From Bacteroidota bacterium (GTDB lineage Bacteria > Bacteroidota > Bacteroidia > Bacteroidales > Dysgonomonadaceae): a stretch of DNA of 64,000 nt. The translations under genes and the position numbers were made by a program. How positions within the stretch are numbered: the first letter of the stretch is position 1; each line of letters starts with the position of its first letter. The stretch is from NCBI GenBank assembly GCA_023437305.1, contig JAEZGN010000004.1, positions 307,157 to 371,156 on the forward strand. The letters run 5' to 3'. Of this stretch, positions 52,964 through 60,784 are shown piece by piece. The notes below the pieces were generated by a model. That model was not told where the DNA came from and made no database searches. It worked only from the letters and a program-made list of their open reading frames with translations.

Positions 52964-53520
52964 AGACAAACGAAGTAAAAAAATTAGTCGAAGCCTTTTA
53001 CAATGGAGAGACTACAATAGAAGAAGAAAAACTATTGCTAAGTTACTTTCAGAGTGAAGATGTTGCAGAAGAATTGCTAAAAGAAAAGGATTTATTTCTC
53101 GACTTATACAAATCCGAGCCTATTGACGTTCCTCTTCATTTAGAAGCTAAACTTGGCACTCTGATAGATGAGTTGGCTGCAAAAGAAACAGTAAAGGTAG
53201 AACTAAAACCTCTATCGAAGAAGAAATATATACTGAGGTGGGCAGGAAGCATCGCTGCCGGTATAGCTATATTAATCACAGCAGGCATATACTTCAACAA
53301 ACAGGAGAAAACAACAACGACACCTATAGCTCAGACCATTGATAAGACTATCGACAAGGCTGACGAACAAAAGATAAAGGAAGCGCAAGAAGCATTAGTA
53401 CTGTTATCGTCGAAGTTCAATAAAGGCATGGATCAACTGGCTTTAGTATCAACAAATCTGGATAAAACAAACGAAATATTAAATAAAACTTTCAATAGAA
53501 AAAAAGATAAAGAATCATGA
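52960..53520 (+). CDS. Probable anti-sigma factor, single-pass membrane protein
   Basis: A 186-residue protein with an N-terminal helical cytoplasmic part (1-88), one transmembrane helix at about 91-112 (RWAGSIAAGIAILITAGIYF) and a periplasmic tail (113-186) that is Lys/Glu-rich and likely coiled coil. It overlaps the sigma gene by four bases and the third DUF4252 gene by four, so all three are coupled. No sequence family was recognised beyond this topology; the anti-sigma role is inferred from gene order and layout. The N-terminal residues EAFYNGETTIEEEKLLLSYF (about 11-30) are of the kind seen in Bacteroidetes anti-sigmas. Confidence 0.8.
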   Translation: MKTNEVKKLVEAFYNGETTIEEEKLLLSYFQSEDVAEELLKEKDLFLDLYKSEPIDVPLHLEAKLGTLIDELAAKETVKVELKPLSKKKYILRWAGSIAAGIAILITAGIYFNKQEKTTTTPIAQTIDKTIDKADEQKIKEAQEALVLLSSKFNKGMDQLALVSTNLDKTNEILNKTFNRKKDKES

Positions 53521-53978
53521 AATTAAAAGGATTATTAACAGCATTTGTGTTTATGTTCAGCCTTATAGCTGTTCAGGCACAGGATAAAATGTTTGAAAGA
53601 TTCTCTAACAATAAGGATATTACAACTGTATACATTTCCAAAGCTCTTCTGTCTATGGTTCCTAATATGGAGACCGGAGGTGTAAATGTAAAAGGCCTGG
53701 CAAATAAGTTGGAACAGCTTGAAATATACACCAGCGAGAATAAAAATTCGATCAAACAGATGGTTCTTGAAGCCGAGTCTTTGAAAAAGAATAAAGCATT
53801 CGAATCTTTGATGTCTGTAAAAGAGAGCGATCAGGTAATTAATTTTTATGCTCAGAAAGACGGCAACAACAAATTCAAGGACTTGATAATGGTTATAAAT
53901 GAGAGTGCCGAATGTACTATTATCCGCATTGTAGGCAGCTTCACGATGGAGGATATTAAAAAAGTAATGGATAAATAG
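53517..53978 (+). CDS. Secreted DUF4252-like protein, third paralogue
   Basis: A 153-residue secreted protein with a signal peptide ending near VQAQ, and the DUF4252 pattern: a short helical start (MFERFSNNKDITTVYISKALLS, about 22-43), KNKAFESLMSVKESDQVINFYAQ near 95, and a C-terminal IIRIVGSFTMEDIKKVM. It is the last gene of the operon and overlaps the anti-sigma gene by four bases. A terminator follows 23 bases after its stop. Confidence 0.8.
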   Translation: MKLKGLLTAFVFMFSLIAVQAQDKMFERFSNNKDITTVYISKALLSMVPNMETGGVNVKGLANKLEQLEIYTSENKNSIKQMVLEAESLKKNKAFESLMSVKESDQVINFYAQKDGNNKFKDLIMVINESAECTIIRIVGSFTMEDIKKVMDK

Positions 53979-54001
53979 AAAATGGGTCTTACTACTAAAT
54001 T

Positions 54002-54029
54002 AAAGCCCGCTCTAAATAGAGTGGGCTTT
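54002..54029. terminator. Terminator of the sigma/DUF4252 operon
   Basis: A 12-bp stem with one G-U pair (54002-54013 with 54018-54029), loop AAAT. It lies between convergent genes. Confidence 0.8.
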
Positions 54030-54066
54030 ATCCATCTACAAAGAGTCCTTTAAAATCATTTACATA

Positions 54067-54558
54067 TCATTGTTCTTTTATTGTATATTCCCACAATAAA
54101 GATTTAAATGTAGCTACTTGCCAAAAATCAGAAAAACTTTCATACCCCGGCTGGGTAGCTATCGCATCCCCTCCAATAATAGAAACACACAGATTTCCTA
54201 GTGAATCATAGACATTACTATTAAAATCAAACATAGAGTCTTTTAACTTGGAAGAACTTCCTGTAATAAACTCCCCATACCTGATTTCATAGTAATCTTC
54301 TCCTTTGTAAGCAAGCTGTTCAATAAAGCCTCCAAGATTTTTAGCTGCCGCACCATTGCTAGCATAGCGCGCATCAACTTCTTTTTTAACAGTCTCTTTC
54401 TTTTCTTTTAGCCAATCAAGTGTATTAACAGGATTATTCTCGATTGGATTAGTATATTCAACCAAGGCCATTTCATCATCATTATCATCACTACATCCGG
54501 TTACAGGCAAAAAAAGTATTGTTGTAGCAAAAAACAAGAAGAAGGTTATGTTTTTCAT
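54067..54558 (-). CDS. Hypothetical lipoprotein
   Basis: A 163-residue lipoprotein I do not recognise. The signal ends in VTGC and the mature start SDDNDDEM fits the acidic surface-export signal of Bacteroidetes. The rest has a helical start (NTLDWLKEKKETVKKEV near 44) and a beta-rich end (YYEIRYGEFITG near 92). No catalytic motif. It shares a terminator with the convergent sigma operon. The 135-base gap toward GAPDH holds GAPDH's terminator. Confidence 0.72.
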   Translation of the reverse strand: MKNITFFLFFATTILFLPVTGCSDDNDDEMALVEYTNPIENNPVNTLDWLKEKKETVKKEVDARYASNGAAAKNLGGFIEQLAYKGEDYYEIRYGEFITGSSSKLKDSMFDFNSNVYDSLGNLCVSIIGGDAIATQPGYESFSDFWQVATFKSLLWEYTIKEQ

Positions 54559-54639
54559 ATTAATGATATATTTAGTTTATATACTATTCAGATGCGCGAA
54601 CAAGCAAAAAAGTTGCACTAACAAGTTGGAAGTAAATAA

Positions 54640-54671
54640 AAAGCCTCTCACTAATTAAAGTAAGAGGCTTT
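54640..54671 (-). terminator. Terminator of the GAPDH gene
   Basis: A 13-bp stem with one mismatch (54640-54652 with 54659-54671); the A-run at its left gives a T-run on the minus strand. Confidence 0.75.
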
Positions 54672-54692
54672 CTCTATATATGATAACTTATA

Positions 54693-55697
54693 TTATCCGT
54701 TTACTTTAGCCATAGCTGCGATAAGATCAAGACATTTGTTAGAATATCCCCACTCATTGTCATACCAGCTAACTACTTTAACGAAAGTTGGGCTCAATTG
54801 GATACCAGCTTTTGCATCGAAGATTGAAGTACGTGCATCGCCAAGGAAGTCAGAAGAAACCACTTCTTCGTCTGTATATCCAAGAACACCTTTCAATTCG
54901 CCTTCTGATGCATCTTTCATAGCTTTGCAGATATCATCGTAAGATACTTCTTTAGAAAGACGAGCAGTAAGGTCAACTACAGAAACATCCAATGTAGGAA
55001 CACGGAATGCCATACCTGTAAGTTTTCCGTTTAGTTCAGGAATAACTTTACCTACAGCTTTAGCAGCACCGGTAGAAGAAGGGATGATGTTACCTGCAGC
55101 AGCTCGTCCACCTCTCCAGTCTTTAGCTGAAGGTCCGTCTACTGTTTTTTGAGTTGCAGTAGTAGCGTGTACTGTAGTCATCAAAGCTTCAACGATACCA
55201 AATTTGTCGTGCAATACTTTAGCGATAGGAGCAAGACAGTTTGTAGTACAAGAAGCGTTAGAAACAAATTGAGTTCCTTTTACATATTTATCTGTGTTAA
55301 CTCCACAAACGAACATAGGGGTATCGTCTTTTGAAGGAGCTGACATTACTACATATTTAGCACCAGCGTCGATGTGACCTTGAGCTTTTGACTTTTCAAG
55401 GAAAAGACCAGTAGATTCAACAACATATTCAGCACCTACTTCGTTCCATTTCAAGTCTGCAGGATTCTTTTCAGCAGTTACACGGATAGCGTTTCCGTTA
55501 ACAACCAATTTACCGTCTTTAACTTCAACTGTTCCGTCAAATCTACCGTGCATAGTATCGTAACGCAACATATAAGACATATATTCTACGTCGATAAGGT
55601 CGTTGATACCTACAATCTGAATGTCATTTCTTTTTTGTGCAGCACGGAAAACAAGACGTCCAATACGTCCAAAACCGTTAATACCTACTTTAATCAT
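54693..55697 (-). CDS. gapA: Glyceraldehyde-3-phosphate dehydrogenase
   Basis: A 334-residue glycolytic enzyme converting glyceraldehyde-3-phosphate to 1,3-bisphosphoglycerate with NAD. NAD-binding NGFGRIGR is at 7-14, the catalytic Cys is C150 in NASCTTNCLAP, and the partner His is H177. The S-loop and WYDNEWGYSNKC near 312 are standard. Codon use appears cleaner and more biased than in its neighbours, fitting a highly expressed gene. It stands alone with its own terminator. Confidence 0.97.
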   Translation of the reverse strand: MIKVGINGFGRIGRLVFRAAQKRNDIQIVGINDLIDVEYMSYMLRYDTMHGRFDGTVEVKDGKLVVNGNAIRVTAEKNPADLKWNEVGAEYVVESTGLFLEKSKAQGHIDAGAKYVVMSAPSKDDTPMFVCGVNTDKYVKGTQFVSNASCTTNCLAPIAKVLHDKFGIVEALMTTVHATTATQKTVDGPSAKDWRGGRAAAGNIIPSSTGAAKAVGKVIPELNGKLTGMAFRVPTLDVSVVDLTARLSKEVSYDDICKAMKDASEGELKGVLGYTDEEVVSSDFLGDARTSIFDAKAGIQLSPTFVKVVSWYDNEWGYSNKCLDLIAAMAKVNG

Positions 55698-55799
55698 TTT
55701 GTTTTAATTTTTATAGTTAAAAAATCGAGTATATCCAACTTAAAAGCTTTTGAGAAGATGTGAAATTATGTTATAAAACATGCTTTCTGAAAAGCTGTA

Positions 55800-55807
55800 C
55801 AAAGTTA
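55800..55807 (-). promoter_or_regulatory. Candidate -7 element for the GAPDH gene
   Basis: The minus strand reads TAACTTTG, about 100 bases upstream of the ATG; a TTTG lies 16 bp further upstream (55824-55827), slightly short of ideal spacing. Confidence 0.5.
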
Positions 55808-55963
55808 ATATTTTTTTCCTTATCAAATAATTTTGTTTATTATTTTTAAGGGCTATGAAGCTCTTTGTTGTGGTGACAATCACCTTTTTAGCCTTTTTGT
55901 AAAGTCGAGTTATCTTTTTTACACATTTCTTTTGACTAAAAAAAGACGCTCTGCCACCTCTTT

Positions 55964-56833
55964 TTATTTACGGGTTTTCTTTCTTACACTTGATTTTCCA
56001 TTTCTCATACCACTACCACTTTCTTTGTATCCTGTCGGCGCCTTTTTCTCTTTGTACGAATTAGCAAATTTACCTTTAGGTTGAGGAGTCTTTGCCTCTT
56101 GTGGTTTTGTTTTCTTTTTCGGCGCACTCTCTGTTTTTACAGAAGATGCTGTTTTCTTTCGCAGCATTTCCAATTCTTCTTTTGTAATATTACGCCATTG
56201 ACCAACTTTTATGTTACCCAACTTTATATGCATTATTCGTGTCCGCTCCAGCCTGACTACATTGTATCCGAGATATTCACACATACGTCGTATTTGCCTG
56301 TTCAGACCCTGCCGCAATATAATGTTAAACGAATGAGTGCCGGTTTTAACCACTTCACATTTACGGGTAACAACCCCTAATATTGGCACTCCGCCTTGCA
56401 TCTTTTTAACGAAATCCTCATTTATAAGCTTATCCACTGTTACATGGTATTCTTTTTCATGATTATTGTCAACGCGCAGCATCTTATTCACCATATCCCC
56501 TTCATTAGTCAGTATTATGAGACCTTGCGAATCTTTATCAAGTCTCCCAATCGGAAATATTCGTTCATCATGCCCCACTGCATCAATAATATTATTTGGC
56601 TCATCCAAATCTGTCGTACTTACAATTCCGACAGGCTTATTGTAAGCAATAAAAACAGGCTGTGTATTACAGGTAACTGTCTCTCCATATACTTTCACCT
56701 CTTGCCCGGCCAACACCTGACTCCCGATAGAGGCTCTTTTTCCATCAATTGTAACGCTACCCTGTTCTATCAGTTTATCAGCCTCTCGTCGCGAACAATA
56801 ACCACTATCGCTGATATATTTATTTATACGCAT
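55964..56833 (-). CDS. rluF: 23S rRNA pseudouridine synthase, RluF/RsuA family
   Basis: A 289-residue enzyme with an N-terminal S4 domain (about 1-48, MRINKYISDSGYCSRREADK) and the RsuA-type catalytic domain. The catalytic Asp is in FPIGRLDKDSQGL near 98, and LRQGLNRQIRRMCEYLGY near 176 is the RluF-like block. Closest class is RluF (23S U2604); the exact site is inferred. The C-terminal 60 residues are very rich in Lys, Pro and Ser, probably disordered and RNA-binding, which E. coli RluF has only in part. Confidence 0.9.
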   Translation of the reverse strand: MRINKYISDSGYCSRREADKLIEQGSVTIDGKRASIGSQVLAGQEVKVYGETVTCNTQPVFIAYNKPVGIVSTTDLDEPNNIIDAVGHDERIFPIGRLDKDSQGLIILTNEGDMVNKMLRVDNNHEKEYHVTVDKLINEDFVKKMQGGVPILGVVTRKCEVVKTGTHSFNIILRQGLNRQIRRMCEYLGYNVVRLERTRIMHIKLGNIKVGQWRNITKEELEMLRKKTASSVKTESAPKKKTKPQEAKTPQPKGKFANSYKEKKAPTGYKESGSGMRNGKSSVRKKTRK

Positions 56834-56938
56834 TAATTTTATTTAAAATGTTTTTATTAGAAACAAATCAAGATATCTATCCAAAGTTATACGACTTACA
56901 ATAGAAGACTCAAAAAAAAGCCCCCCCACCTGATAAGC

Positions 56939-57703
56939 TTATATCGCAGTCCATCCGCCATCTACAAAGATAGTCTGTCCTGTGATATAGCTAGACTCGT
57001 TGGCTGCAAGAAAGATTAGAGATGTATCCAATTCTTCGGGTCTACCTACTCGCTCTAAGCAAGTAGTCTTTTTTACAAAATCCAGAAATGAATCAGCTCC
57101 GATAAAATCTTGAGTCATCTCCGAGTCAAAAAAACCCGGACCTATATTATTCACAGTTATATTATATTTTGCCCATTCGGCAGCCAATCCTCTCGAGAAA
57201 TTAAGAACTGCACCCTTCGATGCATGATAGCTCAAACAATAACTAAACTTATTACCAACCTGCCCATACATAGACCCGATATTGATAATACGCCCATACC
57301 TATTCTCTATCATATTCTTACCCGCCTCGCGTGCAAAGTAAAAAACACCATTGACATTCACATCCATTACTTTTCGAAAATCTTCGCCAGAGGTATTTTC
57401 TGCATTTCCGCCAATAGCGATCCCTGCATTATTGACCAAAATGTCGATCTTCCCGAAATGAGAGATTATCCGTGTTACAGCTGACTCTACTTCGGCTTCT
57501 ACCGTTGCATCACACTGCACAGCAATACATTTCACACCTAGAGCTTCTATAACCTTTGCATTATCCTTAAGACGATCTAACCGTCTTGCTACAATAGCTA
57601 TATCCGCCCCTTGTTTTGCTAAGGTTTCAGCAAAACGTTTTCCCAGTCCTGAAGAAGCTCCCGTTACCACAGCAACTCTTCCTTTCAAACTAAATAGAGA
57701 CAT
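56939..57703 (-). CDS. Short-chain dehydrogenase/reductase (SDR)
   Basis: A 254-residue classical SDR. VVTGASSGLGKRFAETL near residue 12 binds NAD(P), NNAGIAIGG near 92 is the central motif, GSMYGQ gives the catalytic Ser near 143, and SYHASK supplies Tyr and Lys near 158. Closest resemblance is to gluconate 5-dehydrogenase-like enzymes, but no sugar-acid gene is nearby, so the substrate is open. The C-terminal SYITGQTIFVDGG is typical. The upstream 160 bases show no clear promoter box. Confidence 0.88.
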   Translation of the reverse strand: MSLFSLKGRVAVVTGASSGLGKRFAETLAKQGADIAIVARRLDRLKDNAKVIEALGVKCIAVQCDATVEAEVESAVTRIISHFGKIDILVNNAGIAIGGNAENTSGEDFRKVMDVNVNGVFYFAREAGKNMIENRYGRIINIGSMYGQVGNKFSYCLSYHASKGAVLNFSRGLAAEWAKYNITVNNIGPGFFDSEMTQDFIGADSFLDFVKKTTCLERVGRPEELDTSLIFLAANESSYITGQTIFVDGGWTAI

Positions 57704-57862
57704 ATGTTTGTGTTTTAATTTTTATGGATATGAATAAACAGTATACACCGAATAAAATACAGACCACCCCACTCTATACATCAAATATTTTGAGAATTAC
57801 TTATCTGTGATTAATAATAACCTTCATGTAAAGTTACATATTTTTAGCAATAAAAGCCAATT

Positions 57863-58876
57863 TTAGAGCCATCCATTTTCTTTATACCAACTCACAGATT
57901 CTTTCAGTCCATCCTCTAAATTGTATTTAGGAACGAAACCTAGATCCTCCACAAGAGGGGTTATATCACATTCCCAATTGCGTTGTTTCATTATTATATA
58001 TTTATCCCTATTTAAGGTAGAAGGCTTCTTCGTTATCCTAGAAATACTTTCTGCCACTACAGAAACAGCCTTCAATATACACAAAGGGACTTTAAGACTC
58101 ACCACGTGTTTCTTTTCTATAGCTTTCTTCACCAACTGCGTATACTCTTTATCCGTATATACATCTCCGTCGGCTACAAAATAAGCCTTATTCTTCAATT
58201 CACTTTTCAACCCAAGAAATACGGCATCTACCAAATCTTTCACATATATGAAGGTCAGATGCTGCGGCTTAAAGCCCGCACCAACATCAAGTCCCGATTT
58301 CACGGTTTTTATCATCAGGAAATAGTCTTTTTCCCGGGGTCCATATACTCCTGTCGGACGTAATATGATATAGGGAAAATCCTCCATCGACTGCAGATAG
58401 CCTTCCGCCTTCAGCTTACTTCTTCCGTATGCTGTATTAGGATTGGGCACATCGGTTATCTTTATAGGAGTATAGTTTTCTTCATCTCCGATCCCAAATG
58501 CACTGAGACTACTCATTAAGACAAATTTATCGGGAACAGCTTCTACTTCTCGCAATGCATCGATAAGATTGGCTGTATATCGAAAATTAATTTTATCAAA
58601 ATCTTGGGCATCTAAACATTTAGTGACTCCGGCATTGTGTACGACATAATCAAACTTGCCATATTTCTTTTTAAAGTGAGATAGCTGTTCTTTCAATTTA
58701 TCTTTATCCCCAAAGTTCAGGTCCAAAAATTGGATACGATCATCCTTCAGATACTCACGACTGCTGCTTTTACGCACGCCTGCCCAAGTTTCATACCCTT
58801 CTTCTAAAGCCTTCTCGACAAGAAAACTTCCAATAAAGCCACTGGCTCCTGTAATCAAAATACGTTTGGTACTCAT
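57863..58876 (-). CDS. NAD-dependent epimerase/dehydratase (extended SDR)
   Basis: A 337-residue extended SDR. ITGASGFIGSFLVEKALEEG near residue 7 binds NAD; VLMSSLSAFG near 117 supplies the catalytic Ser; AYGRSKLKAEGY near 149 supplies Tyr and Lys. LRPTGVYGPREKDYF near 171 is a further family block. It could act on a nucleotide sugar or on another 3-hydroxy substrate; the sequence does not decide. It points away from rpmB, and a TAAATTTG on the minus strand at 58885-58892 lies too near its start to be a normal promoter. Confidence 0.87.
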   Translation of the reverse strand: MSTKRILITGASGFIGSFLVEKALEEGYETWAGVRKSSSREYLKDDRIQFLDLNFGDKDKLKEQLSHFKKKYGKFDYVVHNAGVTKCLDAQDFDKINFRYTANLIDALREVEAVPDKFVLMSSLSAFGIGDEENYTPIKITDVPNPNTAYGRSKLKAEGYLQSMEDFPYIILRPTGVYGPREKDYFLMIKTVKSGLDVGAGFKPQHLTFIYVKDLVDAVFLGLKSELKNKAYFVADGDVYTDKEYTQLVKKAIEKKHVVSLKVPLCILKAVSVVAESISRITKKPSTLNRDKYIIMKQRNWECDITPLVEDLGFVPKYNLEDGLKESVSWYKENGWL

Positions 58877-58972
58877 ATCGAGAACAAATTTACAACAATC
58901 TGCGTATTCCTTACATTTTCAAAATCAATTAATTTATTTATTGCGTTTAGTGTAACTTTAACCTTTTAAATA

Positions 58973-59003
58973 TTTGTAGGTTTGAAAAATATAACTAAAT
59001 TTG
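58973..59003 (+). promoter_or_regulatory. Promoter of the rpmB-rpmG-DUF4295 operon
   Basis: TTTG (58973-58976) and TAAATTTG (58996-59003) are separated by exactly 19 bp, a full match to the Bacteroidetes promoter consensus. It predicts a start near 59010 and a leader of about 50 bases before rpmB. Confidence 0.8.
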
Positions 59004-59059
59004 CAACCCGATTTTGCACGATAAAACTAAAAAATAAACATATAATAAATACAATAGCA

Positions 59060-59299
59060 ATGTCCAAGATTTGTCAAATTACAGGAAAGAAAGCTATGGT
59101 TGGCAATAATGTTTCTCACTCAAACAGAAAGACAAAGAGAAAATTTAATGTCAATCTTTTCAGAAAAAAATTCTACTGGGTAGAAGAAGATTGTTGGATC
59201 AGCCTGAATGTTTCTGCTGCCGGTCTTCGTACAATCAATAAAATTGGATTGGATGCTGCGCTTAAAAGAGCGGCTGAAGATGGTTTTTTGAACGCATAA
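59060..59299 (+). CDS. rpmB: 50S ribosomal protein L28 (bL28)
   Basis: A 79-residue ribosomal protein: MSKICQITGKKAMVGNNVSH opens the conserved domain, and KFYWVEEDCWISLNVSAAGLRT follows near 36. I start at ATG 59060; an upstream in-frame Met at 58982 would begin inside the promoter. The leader is A/T-rich without Shine-Dalgarno, unlike that of rpmG. It opens a three-gene ribosomal operon. Confidence 0.95.
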   Translation: MSKICQITGKKAMVGNNVSHSNRKTKRKFNVNLFRKKFYWVEEDCWISLNVSAAGLRTINKIGLDAALKRAAEDGFLNA

Positions 59300-59302
59300 A
59301 TT

Positions 59303-59308
59303 AGGAGG
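59303..59308 (+). promoter_or_regulatory. Perfect Shine-Dalgarno AGGAGG before rpmG
   Basis: AGGAGG lies 8 bases before the rpmG ATG and 3 bases after the rpmB stop. Almost no other gene in this window has such a site, and Bacteroidetes ribosomes are known to hide their anti-Shine-Dalgarno sequence, so a full site here is unusual. Confidence 0.85.
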
Positions 59309-59316
59309 ATCAAGAA

Positions 59317-59505
59317 ATGGCTAAGAAAGCAAAAGGAAATAGAATCCAAGTGATACTTGAGTGCACAGAGCACAAAGCAAGTGGTATGCCAGGCACATCA
59401 CGTTACATCACTACAAAGAATAGAAAAAATACTACCGAAAGATTAGAATTGAAGAAATACAATCCTGTTCTGAAGAAAGTTACTGTACATAAAGAAATAA
59501 AGTAA
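59317..59505 (+). CDS. rpmG: 50S ribosomal protein L33 (bL33)
   Basis: A 62-residue ribosomal protein beginning MAKKAKGNRIQVILECTEH, with YITTKNRKNTTERLELKKYNP near 29 and the usual basic ending. There is only one Cys (in LECTEH), so this is the zinc-free form of L33. It has a strong Shine-Dalgarno, unlike its operon neighbours, and lies 17 bp after rpmB and 14 bp before the DUF4295 gene. Confidence 0.95.
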   Translation: MAKKAKGNRIQVILECTEHKASGMPGTSRYITTKNRKNTTERLELKKYNPVLKKVTVHKEIK

Positions 59506-59519
59506 AAACAATATAAACC

Positions 59520-59681
59520 ATGGCAAAGAAAGCAGTAGCAGGTTACCGCGACGCTTCATCGAAAGACGGTCGTAACTATGCAAAAGTAATCAAAATGGTA
59601 AAATCTCCTAAAACAGGAGCTTACACATTTAAAGAAGAAATGGTTCCGAACGAATCAGTAAAAGATTATTTCACAAAATAA
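59520..59681 (+). CDS. DUF4295 small basic protein
   Basis: A 53-residue protein beginning MAKKAVAGYRDASSKDGRN and ending VPNESVKDYFTK; it is too short for routine gene calling. It belongs to the DUF4295 family, found in Bacteroidetes right after rpmB and rpmG. It is basic (many Lys/Arg, calculated by eye) and begins like L33 with MAKKA. The position and charge suggest a ribosome-associated or ribosomal protein specific to this phylum; I cannot confirm that from sequence alone. The leader is A-rich. A terminator follows 17 bases after the stop. Confidence 0.88.
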   Translation: MAKKAVAGYRDASSKDGRNYAKVIKMVKSPKTGAYTFKEEMVPNESVKDYFTK

Positions 59682-59698
59682 TCTTGTTAAAAATATTT

Positions 59699-59735
59699 AA
59701 AAAACCTCCTTCATCTTCATGTGGGGAGGTTTTTT
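59699..59735 (+). terminator. Terminator of the ribosomal protein operon
   Basis: An 11-bp stem (59699-59709 with 59725-59735), 15-base loop, ending in a run of T. It separates the operon from ftsY. Confidence 0.85.
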
Positions 59736-59827
59736 ATTATCCATTTCGTAGCTTTGTATAGCAGGATACAAGCCTGCTTTAACATTAAACAAGTACGCGA
59801 TAATTACTTGATAATAAAGAGTAAACT

Positions 59828-60781
59828 ATGGGACTATTCGATTTCTTTTCGAAGCAAAAAAAAGAAACTCTAGATAAAGGTTTGGAGAAAACCAAAGAAT
59901 CTATGTTTTCTAAACTATCACGTGTTGTAGCCGGCAAATCGAAGGTAGACGATGACGTATTAGATGATTTGGAAGAAGTGCTTATCACTTCGGATGTAGG
60001 AGTGAATACTACATTAAAAATCATAGAAAGAATAGAGAAAAGAGTTGCAAAGGATAAATATATCAACACAGATGAATTAAATTCAATTCTTCGGGAGGAG
60101 ATTGCTCATCTGCTGACAGAAAATAATACGACAGATACAGAAGGCTTCTCTACACCTGAAAACTACAAACCTTATGTGATAATGGTAGTCGGAGTAAATG
60201 GTGTTGGGAAAACAACTACGATCGGGAAATTAGCAAATCAGTTTAAGAAAGCAGGCAAATCAGTTTATTTAGGCGCTGCGGATACATTCCGTGCCGCTGC
60301 TGTAGAACAATTGGTTATTTGGGGAGAAAGAGTTGGCGTACCTGTTATAAAACAGGCAATGGGCTCCGATCCTGCATCAGTTGCTTTCGACACGCTGAGC
60401 TCTGCCAAAGCAAACAATGCCGATGTGGTAATCATAGATACTGCCGGACGTTTGCACAACAAGGTTGGCCTGATGAACGAACTTACCAAAATCAAAAAGG
60501 TAATGGAAAAGATTGTTCCCGAGGCTCCCCATGAAGTACTGCTTGTGCTTGACGGTTCTACAGGACAGAATGCATTTGAACAAGCCACTCAATTTACAGC
60601 CGCTACCGATGTTACGGCTTTAGCTATCACAAAACTGGATGGCACGGCAAAAGGAGGTGTTGTTATAGGTATTTCCGATCAGTTTAAAATTCCGGTAAAA
60701 TATATTGGATTAGGAGAAGGAATCGACGACTTGCAGGTTTTCACACGCAAGGAATTTGTCGACAGTCTTTTTGGAGCATAA
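59828..60781 (+). CDS. ftsY: Signal recognition particle receptor FtsY
   Basis: A 317-residue SRP-type GTPase that docks ribosome-SRP complexes at the inner membrane. It is short because the acidic A domain is reduced to a brief amphipathic start (MGLFDFFSKQKKETLDKGLE). The N domain covers about 25-95. The G domain has GVNGVGKTTTIGKLA (P-loop) near 121, ADTFRAAAVEQL near 153, DTAGRLHN near 203, and TKLDGTAKGG near 263. It is followed 3 bp later by rimO, so the two are probably cotranscribed. Confidence 0.95.
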   Translation: MGLFDFFSKQKKETLDKGLEKTKESMFSKLSRVVAGKSKVDDDVLDDLEEVLITSDVGVNTTLKIIERIEKRVAKDKYINTDELNSILREEIAHLLTENNTTDTEGFSTPENYKPYVIMVVGVNGVGKTTTIGKLANQFKKAGKSVYLGAADTFRAAAVEQLVIWGERVGVPVIKQAMGSDPASVAFDTLSSAKANNADVVIIDTAGRLHNKVGLMNELTKIKKVMEKIVPEAPHEVLLVLDGSTGQNAFEQATQFTAATDVTALAITKLDGTAKGGVVIGISDQFKIPVKYIGLGEGIDDLQVFTRKEFVDSLFGA

Positions 60782-60784
60782 AGA

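Noticed and set aside
56919..56930. Run of seven C next to an A-run, as in phase-variable tracts
   Set aside because: It lies in the gap after the SDR gene, not in a gene or promoter spacer, and seven bases is short.
58982..59059. N-terminal extension of L28
   Set aside because: The extra 26 residues would start inside the promoter; standard L28 begins at 59060.
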